The position numbers and the translations under genes were made by a program. Under the pieces are notes generated by a model that made no database searches, was not told the DNA's origin, and saw only the letters and a program-made list of their open reading frames with translations. Shown piece after piece: positions 22,951 to 34,740 of a DNA stretch of 64,000 bases (positions within the stretch are counted from its first letter, which is position 1; each line of letters opens with the position of its first letter). Origin of the DNA: Incurvaria masculella. Lineage: Eukaryota > Arthropoda > Insecta > Lepidoptera > Incurvariidae. The stretch is taken from assembly GCA_946894095.1 (NCBI GenBank), contig OX335660.1:15815001-15879000 (forward strand). The letters are read 5' to 3'.

Positions 22951-24480
22951 TTCAAATATCATTACAGAAGTGAGCCTGGTACTTATGAGCACACCAAGGT
23001 GATGCTGACTTGTCCAACCATTTTGTGGAAGTGGGTGATTGAGTTGAGTGGCTCATGAGGTTTACGACCTCAGGGAGTCTATCTATGCACCACTCAGCTA
23101 CTACCAACGTCGAGGCAACTTCTACCCACCAATCGGCGTGGATGCGTCGACTCCATTTGACTCTAAAACACCATGTTTTATAACTCGAGATCTATCCAAT
23201 ACATTAACGCAATAACACCGAATCATAATTGTTCGCTACATGTCACGATGTGTCCTCAAATCACCGTAAAGTTTCTTCGCGTGTAAATTTAGTCGAGGAG
23301 AGGCGCGTCCCAATGCTACTAAACAATATCAACTATGACGCATCCCTTTAGTTATTTTCATATATACATTATAAACTAACTTTGAAGGACTCAAAGTTTG
23401 TGTGAGATCCGTCGAAGTTCCTGTTATGTAGACGTTCATTAGCGAGCTGATCGTGCTTCCGGTACAACGGAATGTGTGGGTAGTGAAGTGCCTTGTGAAA
23501 CAAATGAATGAAACAAGCGAACAGAAGTATCTTGTTTATTGTGTTTATCGGTCCTATTGTAGACAACCTACACTCGAGTTTGTCCAATTAATCCATGACA
23601 AGGTACATGATATATTTTTTGTAATGCTATACTTGTATTAGGCTGTGATAACCTTAGTTTGAGCCAAAAGGTTCATTGTAGGCTGAAAAGTGATATCTAC
23701 ATTAAAATATTATAATCAAGATTTTTAAATGAGTTGAATCAAATTTGTCTCTCATTCATCTCTAGCGGGATTCGAACTTTCGTCTTTATTTTTCTAAGGT
23801 AGCGGATTTTCTGATTTCATCTAATTTCTGTCTGTTTAAGCTCAAATCAATGTGAGAATGGTAATGTCGTAACCGTTAAAAATATGCTAACATAACAAAC
23901 GAATAAGGTATTCTTGAAGTTTAGAATTATTGCTAAACTAACAAAAAAAAATAGTTTTGTTACAAAAATACGGAATGGTTATCCTTGTCATTGTTAAAGA
24001 TGTATTTGCAACAAGTCAACTAAGTAAACATCCTAGTAGGAATAATGTATCATTTCCTGTAGCCAGTCCCGCCCGAGTCGGCCCTACCCCTGTGATAAGG
24101 GTTTCAAGAGTCCATTCGGTTATAACGAATAATCGTTAAAATAACGCCAAATTACCTTCAACCCTCGAGTAAGGGTAATGTCAGTGCGCGTCTGCATTTT
24201 TCAATATACACTTATCGTTTATGATTATTACACCACCTCGTTTATATTCTTTTTATTTTCAGGTTATTTAGAGAGGCATAACTCTTCGCTCGTAGCATCT
24301 TTCAACAGGAACAAGAAGACAGATCAATAATTATATAGTTCTAAAGATGTGAGCAAAAAGTTGCCATTTTAAATAAGCAAAAAGTTGCTAATTTCACTAC
24401 TTTTTATATTTTTATGACAATAAATACACAACTACTTAGTGTACTCGCCAATACAGTCATAGTTGGTAACTTCCTATTTT
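22951..24480. other. no recognised gene
   Basis: AT-rich with small open frames on both strands (for example 23369-23641), none with domain features or supported splice sites. Confidence 0.45.
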
Positions 24481-25165
24481 TACGTAGTCGTAGTTAAATG
24501 TACGCGTACTAAGTTTCATCTAATTCGGATGATTGGTTTAAGAGTTATTGAGGACATACATACAAACATACATACATACAGAAATGATTTTTAAAAATCG
24601 TCAATTTAGTTTTAGTATCATACATAGAGTCTACAAACGAAGTATCTTAGAAAACAAAGCAACTTACTCCATGAACACAGACTTATTATTAGTACAGATT
24701 AGGTCGATTTTAATATGTTCGATTAGTCTGTAACATGCTTGTAAGTGACTTTAATAATTTTTTAAAGCGTATATAGTAAAGCGTTATACAGCGCGCTATT
24801 TATAGTAAAGCGTTATACATGTTTCTGCAGCGGCTAACTTTATTCGCTGTTAACACTAACCATAGATCAATGCTTATCTTTGTATCGTCCCCATTTTAGG
24901 GATTAAATCTGTAAGGCGGCACAGATTTGACGGTCAAACCAAATTGAATACAATGCAGTAGATCATAAGGTTCAACGTGAAGTTTTTCTTTCTTTAAAAT
25001 GTTTATTTATGAGCTATTAAATGTAATTAAAACCCGAGGGTGGTTTCGGATTACCTCGCCCCAGCTGGCGTTACTTAGCAAATACTACATTATAGTATTT
25101 ACCTACACACTATTTTATGTTTTCAGTTTAGGCGCTGTATAAAGTTTTATGACCCTTGAGTTTTA
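24481..25165. other. repeat remnant, then no recognised gene
   Basis: GTACTAAGTTTCATCTAATT followed by a CATA/CATACAAA microsatellite (24545-24582) resembles the 3' part of a common repeat. A duplicated phrase TATAGTAAAGCGTTATACA lies at 24773 and 24800. The rest is unassigned. Confidence 0.4.
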
Positions 25166-25169
25166 CTTC

Positions 25170-25600
25170 GGGGTGACCCAGGGGCGCGGGGACTTGCTTC
25201 CAAGCCAGGGATGGGTTTGATCCCCGCCCCGTTCGTTTTTGATTTGGAAGAGTGCATTTCGTCACGAATGCGAGCTGTTTTAGTGGATCGGAATTATGTA
25301 AAACTGTAGGTCCCCTTCGCTACTAGGTGGTGCGGTTAAGTTCAGCCAGATTGATTTTGAATGAAATAACGTTTTTAATGAAATAACCATGGTACCAAAA
25401 CTATTTAAGCGGCCATGACAAAGCTGTTTTTATCCAGTTCGATCTAGCCGTATCATTGTGCTCAAAAATGGAAGGTCCCGGTATGGCATCGAATTCTTGT
25501 TGGGCTAATATTATGATAATGGGTGTGGTGTAATACCAAAAATAGTTTTAGTAGTAAAAATAGACATTAGTAAGCCATTCATGTCCAGTTACATTAAAAA
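25170..25600 (+). mobile_element. degraded tRNA-head SINE
   Basis: GGGGCGCGGGGACTTGCTTC, a weakened B box, then GTGCATTTCGTCACGAATGC and CTGTAGGTCCCCTTCGCTAC. The tail is CATGTCCAGTTACATTAAAA. Several short insertions and deletions are present. Confidence 0.7.
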
Positions 25601-26099
25601 CCTATACAAGTAGTAAAACGAATTAGTCACATATTGCTTGATGTTGTTTAAATACCTATGTCTCCGTATCAAGTTGTCTGAATTGTTTTTAAGATTGAAC
25701 TCGTTTTAAAAAGGCAATCATAATTTGCTTACACACAATTTGTGGTAAATCCAAAAATTAAAAGATCTTGAAATGGTCAGTTCAGGGAGGATTTTCGACC
25801 ACATACTCATTGCTATTTTTGTAGTGTAACTGCATACGAAAGACAACGTATTGACTATTCATATTTTTAGTGTCTACTTTGTTTTGTCCGCCACTGTACT
25901 TGCACAAGCAACTTTCACTAATTTCACTAATACAAGTTTATTCCACCGTATAATCGAGATCAGTTGAATAAGAGCGAATATAGTAGAGAAGTAATTATTT
26001 TCAATAAATTATTGTGTCCAAAAAGCAAACCACAGAAACAATTGTGATTCTGAATTAGTATGTTCCCTCTCTAATAAATTACTCTGTGTCTTATTACAG

Positions 26100-26361
26100 A
26101 CTTGTACCACACGTACGTTCACCTATTCTCGACTATTTGCATAGCAATACCCGTAAAAAGCTCACTAGGAGGAAAAACAAATATTCGCTTCAGTATAATC
26201 AGCCTAATGTTTTAATGGAAATCTTACATTTAAATAAATCCCTTGGCAATAAACTTTATTCACCTGATATTAGAAAAATCTTCTTGCGTGATTTGTTTTG
26301 CTTAGTACATACTCGGTATACGTACATGCTTTCTTCTGCCAGGACTATGCAAAATAAACTT
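26100..26361 (+). pseudogene. unrecognised coding remnant cut off by a TTAA element
   Basis: An AT-rich open frame begins after a plausible acceptor (cttattacag) and reads RLVPHVRSPILDYLHSNTRK ... LHLNKSLGNKL ... FCLVHTRYTYMLSSARTMQNKLL without a stop until the TTAA element at 26362-26737 interrupts it. Nearly ninety sense codons in AT-rich DNA, with protein-like composition, suggest former coding sequence, perhaps a transposase or a host exon. No family was recognised, and nothing downstream of the element obviously resumes the frame. Confidence 0.3.
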
Positions 26362-26737
26362 TTAAGGTCGGCCCGTAAGCACCTGAAAATTTCGCCTGCC
26401 ATACAAACGTAGTTTACTAATCATTTGAGAACCACTGTTCCAACTTACTTGATATTTGGTATCTAATATTAGGCTACAAATATCTGTGTCTGCATGCCTT
26501 TGTTTTTTCGGTAAATGTATTCTGGGTCAAACCATAGAGAAAACTAAATTCGTATGAAGATTTTCTTTTTGCTTTCATATCATTCGGTTTGGATTTTTCA
26601 AAAAAACAAAAGCATGCAGACACAGACATTTGTTACCTGATATTAGATATTAAATATCAATTTAATTGGAATAGCGGTTTCCAAATTATTAGTAAACTAC
26701 GTTTGTATGGGGAGCATAGCTTACGGGCCGTTCTTAA
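26362..26737 (+). mobile_element. TTAA element (GGTCGGCCCGTAAGC ends), copy 1
   Basis: TTAAGGTCGGCCCGTAAGC at the left and GCTTACGGGCCGTTCTTAA at the right. 376 bp, non-autonomous. It interrupts the open frame at 26100-26361. Confidence 0.88.
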
Positions 26738-26825
26738 GGTGCGAAACTTATTTACTATTTTTTATAGAGAGTTTTGTGCGTCCATATATTTAAGCGCCTC
26801 ATAACTCTATGAGTATATAAATAGT

Positions 26826-26982
26826 ATATAAATAGTCGTAACAGAAACTAAGACTAACGGAAAGTAGTACTTTGTGACGTCAATTTGCGTTACTTTGAGA
26901 TTTCGTCCATACAAAATGTGTCAAAGTGACGTCACAAAGTACTACTTTTTACGTTTGTTACGACTATTTATCTCAGTCTCAG
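26826..26982. mobile_element. fold-back MITE (GTCGTAACAGAAACTAAGAC), partial copy
   Basis: The arms AATAGTCGTAACAGAAACTA and, inverted, TTACGTTTGTTACGACTATT flank a core with TTTGTGACGTC on each side. Same family as 45841-46193. Confidence 0.8.
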
Positions 26983-27355
26983 GCTGAGATAAATAGTCGT
27001 AACAAAAACTAAGACTAACGAAAAGTAGTGCCCTGTTGTCATGCCAGACCATGCACATAAAAATAAAATAGAATAGTTTGAAAATGACAGTTCCGTGTTC
27101 GAAGAAGCGACCAGGAGAGCTCATCTGAGACAGTTTTGTTTTATGAAATAAGTTATTTGCCAAATAAAGTTCTGGTTCCCCATTTTATGGATTTTTAACT
27201 GAGCTACGCCACCCACACACACCACGACGTGACACCTGTGACGTCGATTTGCATTGCTTTGAGATTTAGTCCATCCAAAATGTGTCAAAATTACGCCACA
27301 AAGTTCTACTTTTCGTTAGTCTTAGTTTCTGGTACGATTATTTATCTTAGCCTGA
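26983..27355. mobile_element. second fold-back MITE copy, split by ~200 bp
   Basis: The left arm 26983-27030 and the remainder from about 27235 (GACGTCGATTTGCATTGC ... CTTAGTTTCTGGTACGATTA) are one element. The 27031-27234 insert is of unknown origin. Confidence 0.65.
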
Positions 27356-27960
27356 CGACGGTGTGTAGGGTCGAAGAAGTGTATTCTACGTTGCTCTGTG
27401 AAATTAGAATATCTTAATCCTGACCATCCAAACAACGGATAGAGTAAATTATATCGATTCAATAGATTTGATAACATAACGAGCATCTGTTCCCATCTCT
27501 AGCCATGGGATGTGTTGCTATCTCTTGTTTTAAAAGAGTAGAGTTCTATCGAACCAGCAAGACAAATGTGCGCGCCTGTGCGTCCTCCGTGTATTATTTT
27601 TGGAATAAAGTTATTCATCAGAATATTGTGCTTTGCTTTTATAGATATCAGACAACCCTTGTGTTGTTGGCTTTCGCCTTTTGAGAACGAATCGTTTCTC
27701 AAATTTACTCTCCTGTTGCACGGCCAATGTTCCTCATTTGTTGGGGATTTTCAAACGTAATTCAAACAAGCTCGATAGGTCTTCAGTAGTCTGCAAATCG
27801 GCTGGTATGGTGCCTCACCGAGCGTGGGTTCACTGGTTGGTTTCGGCTGTGAGTACCTTTAGTCTCACGGCACAGTTTTTAATTTTAAAAAATTTGGTAT
27901 TTGCCATCCATGCCCAGTTACCAAAAATTTTTAATTTTAAATTTTTATTTTTAATTAAAG
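27356..27960. other. no recognised gene
   Basis: AT-rich with overlapping small frames on both strands. The low-complexity TTTTTAATTTTAAA stretch at 27918-27960 precedes a repeat. Confidence 0.4.
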
Positions 27961-27962
27961 TT

Positions 27963-28284
27963 AAATCACTATCACTACATAGTATAAAACAAAGTCGCTT
28001 TCTCTGTCCCTATATCCCTATGTATGCTTAAATCTTTAAGACTACGCAACGGATTTTGATGTGGTTTTTTTTAATAGATAGAGTGTTTGAAGAGAAAGGT
28101 TTACATGTAAAATAACATCCATGAAATAGTGGAGAAATACTGTTATTTTTGAGGTTTCTAATGTGATGTCGTAAATAATTACATTTTTTCCGCTTACATT
28201 GCAAACGCAGGCTGAACTTGACCATCCCGAAATCAGTCAAAAACGACATTGACCCGAGCGGAGCCGGGTACCTCAGCTAGTAGT
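27963..28284 (+). mobile_element. interspersed repeat 3' part (ACGCAACGGATTTTGATG)
   Basis: It begins ACTATCACTACATAGTATAA and has ACTACGCAACGGATTTTGAT and GCAAACGCAGGCTGAACTTG, ending CGAGCGGAGCCGGGTACC and CAGCTAGTAG. I recall it as a widespread lepidopteran repeat; class uncertain. Confidence 0.5.
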
Positions 28285-28461
28285 TCGATAAACGGGAGAC
28301 TTCCTACACAGAATATGTATAGCTGTGCGACCTAGGCCGCAGCAGTAGCTCAACTCAGGCCATGTTTGTGGTGAATACCTTCCCTCAAAGCACTGGTTCT
28401 GTTATTTTTAAAAAGATGATCTCGAAGGACCATTCGCGACAGTTCAGCACCGCGAAACCTA

Positions 28462-28787
28462 GAGCCATAATAGCCCAGTGCCGCGACACTTCGACGATCG
28501 CTCTCCGAAGTTAGCAACGCTGGGTCCGGTCTGGTCTTGGATGGGTGACCATTCGACCGTTGAGAGAGGCTGGCCGTGGTTCGGATTCCACGTTTAACTG
28601 TAGGTCCCCTTCCTTACTTATCGCATTGGATGAACGATGGTCGAAGCGGCAATGAAAATTGTCCGTGTTTTCCATCCAGTTCAATGTAGCCGTGCAATAT
28701 AAGGAAGGTCCTATGGCACCTACTTCCCATGTGGTGTGTCGGGCTAAACAGAAGGTGGCCATCCATGTCCAGTCACATAAAAAAAAA
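28462..28787 (+). mobile_element. 5S rRNA-head SINE with body deletion
   Basis: Its head contains AGCCCAGTGCCGCGACAC, then CTCTCCGAAGTTAGCAACGC and TCTTGGATGGGTGACCATTC, matching the internal promoter of 5S rRNA. The shared body follows, missing the segment after CCTTACTTA. It ends GTCCAGTCACATAAAAAAAA. Confidence 0.87.
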
Positions 28788-29007
28788 GCGAAATGTGCCT
28801 GCACAGGTGCATGAAATCGGGACTTTGTCTGGAGTCGAGCTGGATGTAATCCTATATATATTCTGTGCTCCCTATGTCCAGGGGGGTTACCATGGTAAGT
28901 TAACGCGTCACAGGCAAGATTGTGAATAAATGTAACTTTAGGTTTCATTTCGTATCATGCTGTCAAACGGCGTTTTATTCGAAACGAAATGCAAACCAAC
29001 TTCAGAT

Positions 29008-29173
29008 TTAGGACCGAGTGCACGAAAGCACAAAAAATCGAAATCAACGTCAACGTATTATTAAATACGTCACTTTGTATGGACAGTATGGAAGGAACTC
29101 TGTGGGGTTCACTAAACGTGACATGTTTGAACTATTATTAACTCAGCCGTCTCTTCGTGCAATCGGGGCTTAG
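29008..29173. mobile_element. ~165-bp TIR element (GCACGAA family), copy 2
   Basis: TTAGGACCGAGTGCACGAAA at the left and CGTGCAATCGGGGCTTAG at the right, same orientation as 12761. Confidence 0.85.
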
Positions 29174-29678
29174 TCACTCTTTTGCCTGTTAACCTGCTAT
29201 TCGCCTGGCTAGTTGTAACCCCCCTGATAGGTACCGGAGCTACCATTGGGAATAGAGACCATATCGAGCAGAGTATTCACCAGAGGTTTTCAAACTTATT
29301 TCTTCTACCGCCCATTTTGAGAATTGATAAATTTGTAGCGCCCCTATAATGTTTAGCCTTATCACATATTAAAAATCACAATCGTAATAATTACTTTCAT
29401 AACTTGTATTCAACTATTTATTTATAGCGAGCTGTATGAGTCTACTATTCTTATTATAGTCTATTTATAGTCTGGGTGGTAAAGTCCCAAAGGAAATTGG
29501 GGGTGCGTTGAAGCGTATGGCTGATTTGTGTGTTTCTAATATTTTAAAGTAGGTACTTTAAATTTAAATAAAAACCTTGATTGCTCACGGGCTTCCAACG
29601 AAAGCCTCGAAACTGCCTATTTATTCTATACAATCAAACCGGGCAGGAATAAGAACGAACTAATCGATGTAGTGTAGT

Positions 29679-30407
29679 TAGTAGGGAATGCAATCCCGAC
29701 TCGAGATTGCAAATTCGAGATCCCGCGGGATTAGAAATATCAATCCCGCGGGATCCCGGAATTTTCGGGATCCCGTCTAGTTTTAAAAAAATGTTAAATT
29801 CGGATGACTGAAAAAGCTTATAACTGCTTGTTTGTGATAGTGAGGTTAACTAAAATAACATTTTACTCGAAAGAAAATAAAAACCTTTATTCTTTGATCT
29901 TACCAACTAAATAATTATCAGGTTTTAAGGAAATTAACATAGGTAGATTAGGTAATCAAAATAATAAGCATATTTCAAGGGAATAAGGAAGTAGTTACCT
30001 ACGAGTGATTTTGAAAATGAAAAAATAATCACTACAATTGCACAACTAAAACAATGACGAACGTAAACAAACAAATGACTGCCTCTCTGCGCGCATATAC
30101 TTCTATCTCACTTACTCGACACAGTTCTATATTATCTGTCCCACTCGTCACCTGTCGCTAATATTCGGAAATAGTCTGAATTTTTTTCAAACGCCTGTTT
30201 GGTTGGCGTTTCTGCCGCTCGCGGCCGTCAGTCAGCGCCAGCGCCGCTTGCGCCCCGAGTGGACGTGTGCAGCGTCGCTGACCACTGCCGCCCAATCCCG
30301 TCAATCTCGAACGGGATCTCGTCATATGATGCTTCGGGATTGATCCCGAAAAATAACACGAGATCTCGCGACATCGGGATCCCGCGGGATCGGGATTGCA
30401 TTCCCTA
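29679..30407. mobile_element. hAT-like non-autonomous element (inner) with perfect 8-bp target duplication
   Basis: TIRs are TAGGGAATGCAATCCCG and its inverse. The flanks AGTGTAGT at 29671-29678 and 30408-30415 are identical 8-mers, the hAT signature. The left end carries an extra TAG. Repeated CGGGATCCCG-type motifs fill both subterminal regions and could be transposase-binding sites. Confidence 0.75.
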
Positions 30408-30487
30408 AGTGTAGTATGTAGGATTAAAATATTGAGTACTTTACGCCCCCTAATTTCCTTTGAGCTCTTTACCGCCCTCCTGTAGGC

Positions 30488-30628
30488 CTCTACCGCCCAC
30501 TAGAGGGCGTTATCGCCCACTAGGGGTCGTTATCGTCCACTAGTGGTAGTTATCGCCCACTAGGGGGTCGTTATCGCCCACTAGGGATCGTTATCGCCCA
30601 TTAGGGGGCGTCATCGCCCACTTCGAGA
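30488..30628. repeat. minisatellite, ~23-bp unit
   Basis: Six imperfect units of the type GTTATCGCCCACTAGGGG, at the right end of the outer hAT-like element. Confidence 0.8.
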
Positions 30629-30648
30629 ACGACTGGTTCACTATTGAA

Positions 30649-31128
30649 CGATCGGTCGATTTCCCCAGGTGGTTAGTTACCCCGTGTAGATCGCAAGCTC
30701 CCGATGGGTCGCCAGGGCCGCTGGACCCCGGTGTGATGCGATTAGCCCTCACAAACAGCGCTGTAAATATTCCTCCGCCGCTCGCCCGCCGCTTCAGTCC
30801 GAGGGAGTAATGCCGCTTTATTGCTTTGGAATTGCGGCGTTTGAAGATGCAGAGCGTCTGCTAGCCCACTTATATTAATTGGGTCCGGTGGTGGGATTGT
30901 GAGGTGACCGGCTCTTTCGGGATTAAGCAGTAATTTGCCCCGAGTCTCGTATTTTAGGAAGTTTGTGTAGGTTACTCGGCAAGGATTTGAAGAAATGGAT
31001 TCAATTCATTCACTACACCGGTGTCACGAAATGCGGTCCGTCTTCGACTTGCCAAAATAGATCAAAATAAGTACGTGAATATTATTTCACCCTGATAACA
31101 TATTCTAACGTGTCATAAGACATTTTTA
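30649..31128. other. no recognised gene; CpG-rich patch
   Basis: A GC-rich segment at 30700-30860 without a splice-bounded frame; a possible conserved non-coding element. Confidence 0.35.
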
Positions 31129-31129
31129 C

Positions 31130-31262
31130 GATGCTCATGGGCGTTTGAATTTTTTGCCATGCCGGCCAACCAGGTGCTTCTTCACATTGCATTTGAAGGA
31201 CTCCAAGTTGTACGATGGGGGATGTACAGACGTTCACTCTGAAACCGGTACACCGAAAACAG
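31130..31262 (-). mobile_element. LINE reverse-transcriptase C-terminal fragment
   Basis: One minus-strand frame reads PPSYNLESFKCNVKKHLVG, parallel to the fragment at 15833. It is 5'-truncated. Confidence 0.55.
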
Positions 31263-31264
31263 AG

Positions 31265-32350
31265 ACAAATTCGAGATCTCATGCTGTCATATTGACGTCC
31301 ACTATAAAGTAAAAGGGACTTAGGATTTTTTTCTCCTTATAGTGTTCACGTTTGATCGTAACGTCCATATATCGGCAAGGTGCATTCCACGGTCGACCGA
31401 CTGCTTCGCTTGAGACTTACACCGCATAAATAGGAGTTTTCCAAATTATATTACAGCAAGAGATAATGAGAAAGGCTTCTCTTATTGGCTTCCAGTGACT
31501 CACTTCACCTCTGGCAGTGTGGCCGCTGGTCTTGAGGTAATCTTTCCCATTTCTCCCACGTGATTTGTGGGCGCACCCACGAAATGGCATCGCTCCCTAA
31601 TGCCCGCACATATCTCGTCGGCCGCTGTCCATCTCACTCGCTGTCAAGTAGGACGCGAGGCGGTGACGGATGTGTTTACGTCACACATATACCGCACCGC
31701 ACGGAGACAACGGTCTCAATGCGACTTGATGCGACACGACACGGCTATGTATGAGTGTATCGGTGGAAATTAGGAAGGTGAAGATTGAAACGCATCAGAT
31801 TCGTGACTGTGTAGGTAAGCATTGTGTGGATTTAAATTGTATACACGGCTGTAACTAGAACTGTGACAGGGTGTCTCACCTCTTCGCAGCAGTCATGTGA
31901 CCCAAAATCTACTTGGTAGTTGGTTTTAGTTAGCTGTCGCAGTGGGTAGTTAGAGAAAAAATATGTGGTTTTTGTCATGACTGTAGGCAGTTACCGGAAA
32001 CGCCAACCAGCCTAAACGGGTTGAAACTGAATGCACACCGTGTATTTATTAACCGAACATTACTGAAAACAACTCTCACTTTCAGTTATTCAAGCACTAG
32101 AAGCAGGCTTGAGGGGCGTTTATTAAATATGAATATGTTCTATAACTACTGTACAGATATTACGGCATAGGGACAATGTAAAATTGAAGACTCAAATGGT
32201 TGTTAAGATAATAAAATGTTTTCGAGGCACATCGTGTTCAACTTTCATTTTGTTTACGAAAACAAACAGCCAGTCGCTTACAATAACAAATATTCTATTC
32301 ATATTTTACAATTTCAGTATAGTTCAACGTACCATGAACAGATTAGGAAG
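31265..32350. other. no recognised gene
   Basis: Mixed composition. A GC-richer stretch at 31560-31760 is open in two plus frames at once, which argues against coding. Confidence 0.4.
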
Positions 32351-32379
32351 TATTTAGTAAAGGTTTTTTTTAAGGCTAA

Positions 32380-32490
32380 GCGCGGCATATGTCGTACGCC
32401 AGGATCTATTAAGATATCCGACGATACCCATGGGTTTTCGAACTTTCAGGGGAGCTGCGAAAGCTATGCCGGCCGGCCAAGTTACATACT
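32380..32490 (-). mobile_element. LINE 3'-end fragment
   Basis: On the minus strand FAAPLKVRKPMGIVGYL parallels the APVKF...PMSVV region at 15833 and the fragment at 41060. Confidence 0.45.
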
Positions 32491-32523
32491 TTGCGCCCGT
32501 AATCGTTAAGCATTTATGAAGCA

Positions 32524-32551
32524 ATGTATGTATGTATGTATGTATGTATAG
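32524..32551. repeat. (ATGT)n microsatellite
   Basis: Six to seven tandem ATGT units. Confidence 0.9.
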
Positions 32552-32754
32552 GAAGCGAAAGAAGAATTCTGTGATCGTAACGTATGGCACTTTTTCATCC
32601 CTGAAGTATTCTCCGGTGCAGCAGCGTGAGGATGTGTAAGTACGTGTAATGAGCAATTTATGCATTTGCAAATGTGTGAGAATGAGTGTACATTTATGTT
32701 GAAGTTTTAGTGTCCAGTATAGTGTTGTATGATGTAGTGATGTGAAGTGTGAGC

Positions 32755-33455
32755 ACCGAACGAGCGGAAGCCTTCCCGGGACGCCGCATCAGTGACCGAT
32801 TCGGTTAAACGTAGGCTCCCAGGCTGCCGTTAAATGACGCACGAGTGGGGACAAAGCCGCGCGAAACTCGACGGCCGGAGCGGGAGGACAGATAGCTCAT
32901 TGTGTCAGAAGCCGTGGTGCTATCTCGGCTCGGAGTAAGCTCGATAGCTGTCGCGAAACTGCCTGCCAGATAACGGCGACACAGGCGTCTATAATGGCGA
33001 CCTTGGGACCTTTCACAATGTCTACCAGAGAGGTTCATGCTTTGACACCAGGGTTATTAGATAGCATTGATATGTCCAGGATAATTATAAGCCTATAAGA
33101 CCGAACAAGCGGAAGACTACCCGGGACCCCGCATCAGTGACCAATGCGATGCAACAGCCAATGTCAGGCGTCTGTATTGGCGACCTTGGGACCTTTCACA
33201 ATGTCTACCAGAGAGGTTCATGCTTTGACACCAGGGTTATTAGATAGCATTGATATGTCCAGGATAATTATAAGCCTATAAGACCGAACAAGCGGAAGAC
33301 TACCCGGGACCCCGCATCAGTGACCAATGCGATGCAACAGCCAATGTCAGGCGTCTGTATGGGCGACCTTGGGACCTTTCACAATGTCTACCAAAGAGGT
33401 TCATGCTTTGACACCAGGGTTATATGATAGTATTGATACCTCCTGCATAATTATT
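32755..33455. repeat. tandem repeat, 183-bp period
   Basis: GGCGACCTTGGGACCTTTCA recurs at about 32996, 33179 and 33362, and the intervening units are nearly identical. A more diverged and longer variant of the unit begins at 32755 with ACCGAACGAGCGGAAGCC. Confidence 0.85.
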
Positions 33456-33459
33456 CAAA

Positions 33460-33925
33460 CCAATACTAATATCAAGTCACACGTATGAATCACTTATTTG
33501 TTAACGTGGAGGTTAGCTCATTCCCAAAACGCGAACCTTCTCGCTCGCCTGCGCATGAACGGCGACATGCATGGACTTCATTGGCGTCTTTTAGGTAAGG
33601 TACTGTCGCACGCCTTATGGTGGACTCTAGTCGAAATTCTGGGCGAATTTGGCAACAGCAATTAAGGATCACAATAAATAAAAACATTTGCCGCAACGAA
33701 AACGTGGAGCTGGTTCACGGAAGATTGTTTTTATAATAAACTAGTATGGAAGGCTGTACCGGGAGACGAAAATTGCTCGGAAGACCTTGAATACACCTCA
33801 CTTCGCGAAATCACGGAGTCATACCCACCCTTAGCGGGCTACTGAAGAGATAACCAAATGCTATCAGGTTGCAGGTATCAGGGAAGGCACTTCCCGTAAA
33901 AAGTTCCAAATGCATTAGCCGGTTG
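33460..33925. other. no recognised gene
   Basis: No coding, RNA or repeat signal that I can name. Confidence 0.4.
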
Positions 33926-33930
33926 AGCAT

Positions 33931-34306
33931 TTAAGAACGGGCCGTAAGCCATGATCCCCATACAAACGTAGTTTACTAATCATTTGGACACTGCTATTCC
34001 AATTAAATTGATATTTAATATCTAATATCAGGTAACAAATATCTGTGTCTGCATGCTTTTGTTTTTTTGAAAAATCCAAACCGAATGAAATGAAAGCAAA
34101 AATAAAATCTTCATACGAATTTTGTTTTCTCTGTGGTTTGACCCAGAATACATTTTCCGAAAAAACAAAGACATGCAGACACAGATATTTGTGGCCTAAT
34201 ATTAGATACCAAATATCAAATAAGTTGGACCAGTGGTTTTGAAATTATTAGTAAACTACGTTTGTATGGGAGGCGAAATTTTGTGATGCTTACGGGCCGA
34301 CCTTAA
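33931..34306 (-). mobile_element. TTAA element (GGTCGGCCCGTAAGC ends), copy 2
   Basis: TTAAGAACGGGCCGTAAGC ... GCTTACGGGCCGACCTTAA. Inverted relative to 26362 and the same length. Its internal open frame is part of the repeat. Confidence 0.88.
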
Positions 34307-34672
34307 GGATGTTCCGACCCATACAATGTTTTTTTTACACAGAACGCAAAAAGTTTTGCACTTTAAGGCACGAATTCGTCAAAAATCTTAAATATAGCCA
34401 TAGTAGTTGCAGCGAAAACATATTCACAATTTCAGGTTTAATGGTTTCGTTGTAATTGCCGATTAGAAGTTTTACACCGTTAGATGGCGCTGTTAAATAA
34501 AAATCATATTTAAATAAATTGTAACAAAACCAATAATCCTGAAATTGTGAAATTTTTTTCGCTGCAAGTAATATGACTATATTAAACTTTTTTTTATGAA
34601 TTCGTGGCTTAAAGTGCAATACTTTTTGCGTTATGTGTGCAAACAACTTTATATGGGTCGGAACAGCCTTAA
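34303..34672. mobile_element. third TTAA element family, abutting the previous one
   Basis: Ends are TTAAGGATGTTCCGACCCATA and, inverted, TTAAGGCTGTTCCGACCCATA. Arms containing GCAAAAAG and AAAGTGCAA extend inward. It shares TTAA 34303-34306 with its neighbour. Confidence 0.82.
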
Positions 34673-34740
34673 CTGCATTTCGTGAATTCTTACTGGTTGT
34701 TCTCTCCTAAAAACGACTAGCAAAGCCGTTTGGATATTCT

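Larger units (their letters stand above)
29280..30648. mobile_element. hAT-like non-autonomous element (outer)
   Basis: The left end CCAGAGGTTTTCAAACTTAT and right end (inverted) CCAGTCGTTCTCGAAGTGGG are consistent with hAT TIRs. GCCCATTTTGAGAATTGATA and GCGCCCCTATAATG near the left, and CTTTACCGCCC near the right, are typical of hAT derivatives in memory. There is no transposase frame. An inner element and a minisatellite are included. Confidence 0.55.

Noticed and set aside
34045..34242. 65-codon frame and the parallel one at 26589
   Set aside because: Both are internal to copies of the 376-bp TTAA element and reflect repeat sequence.
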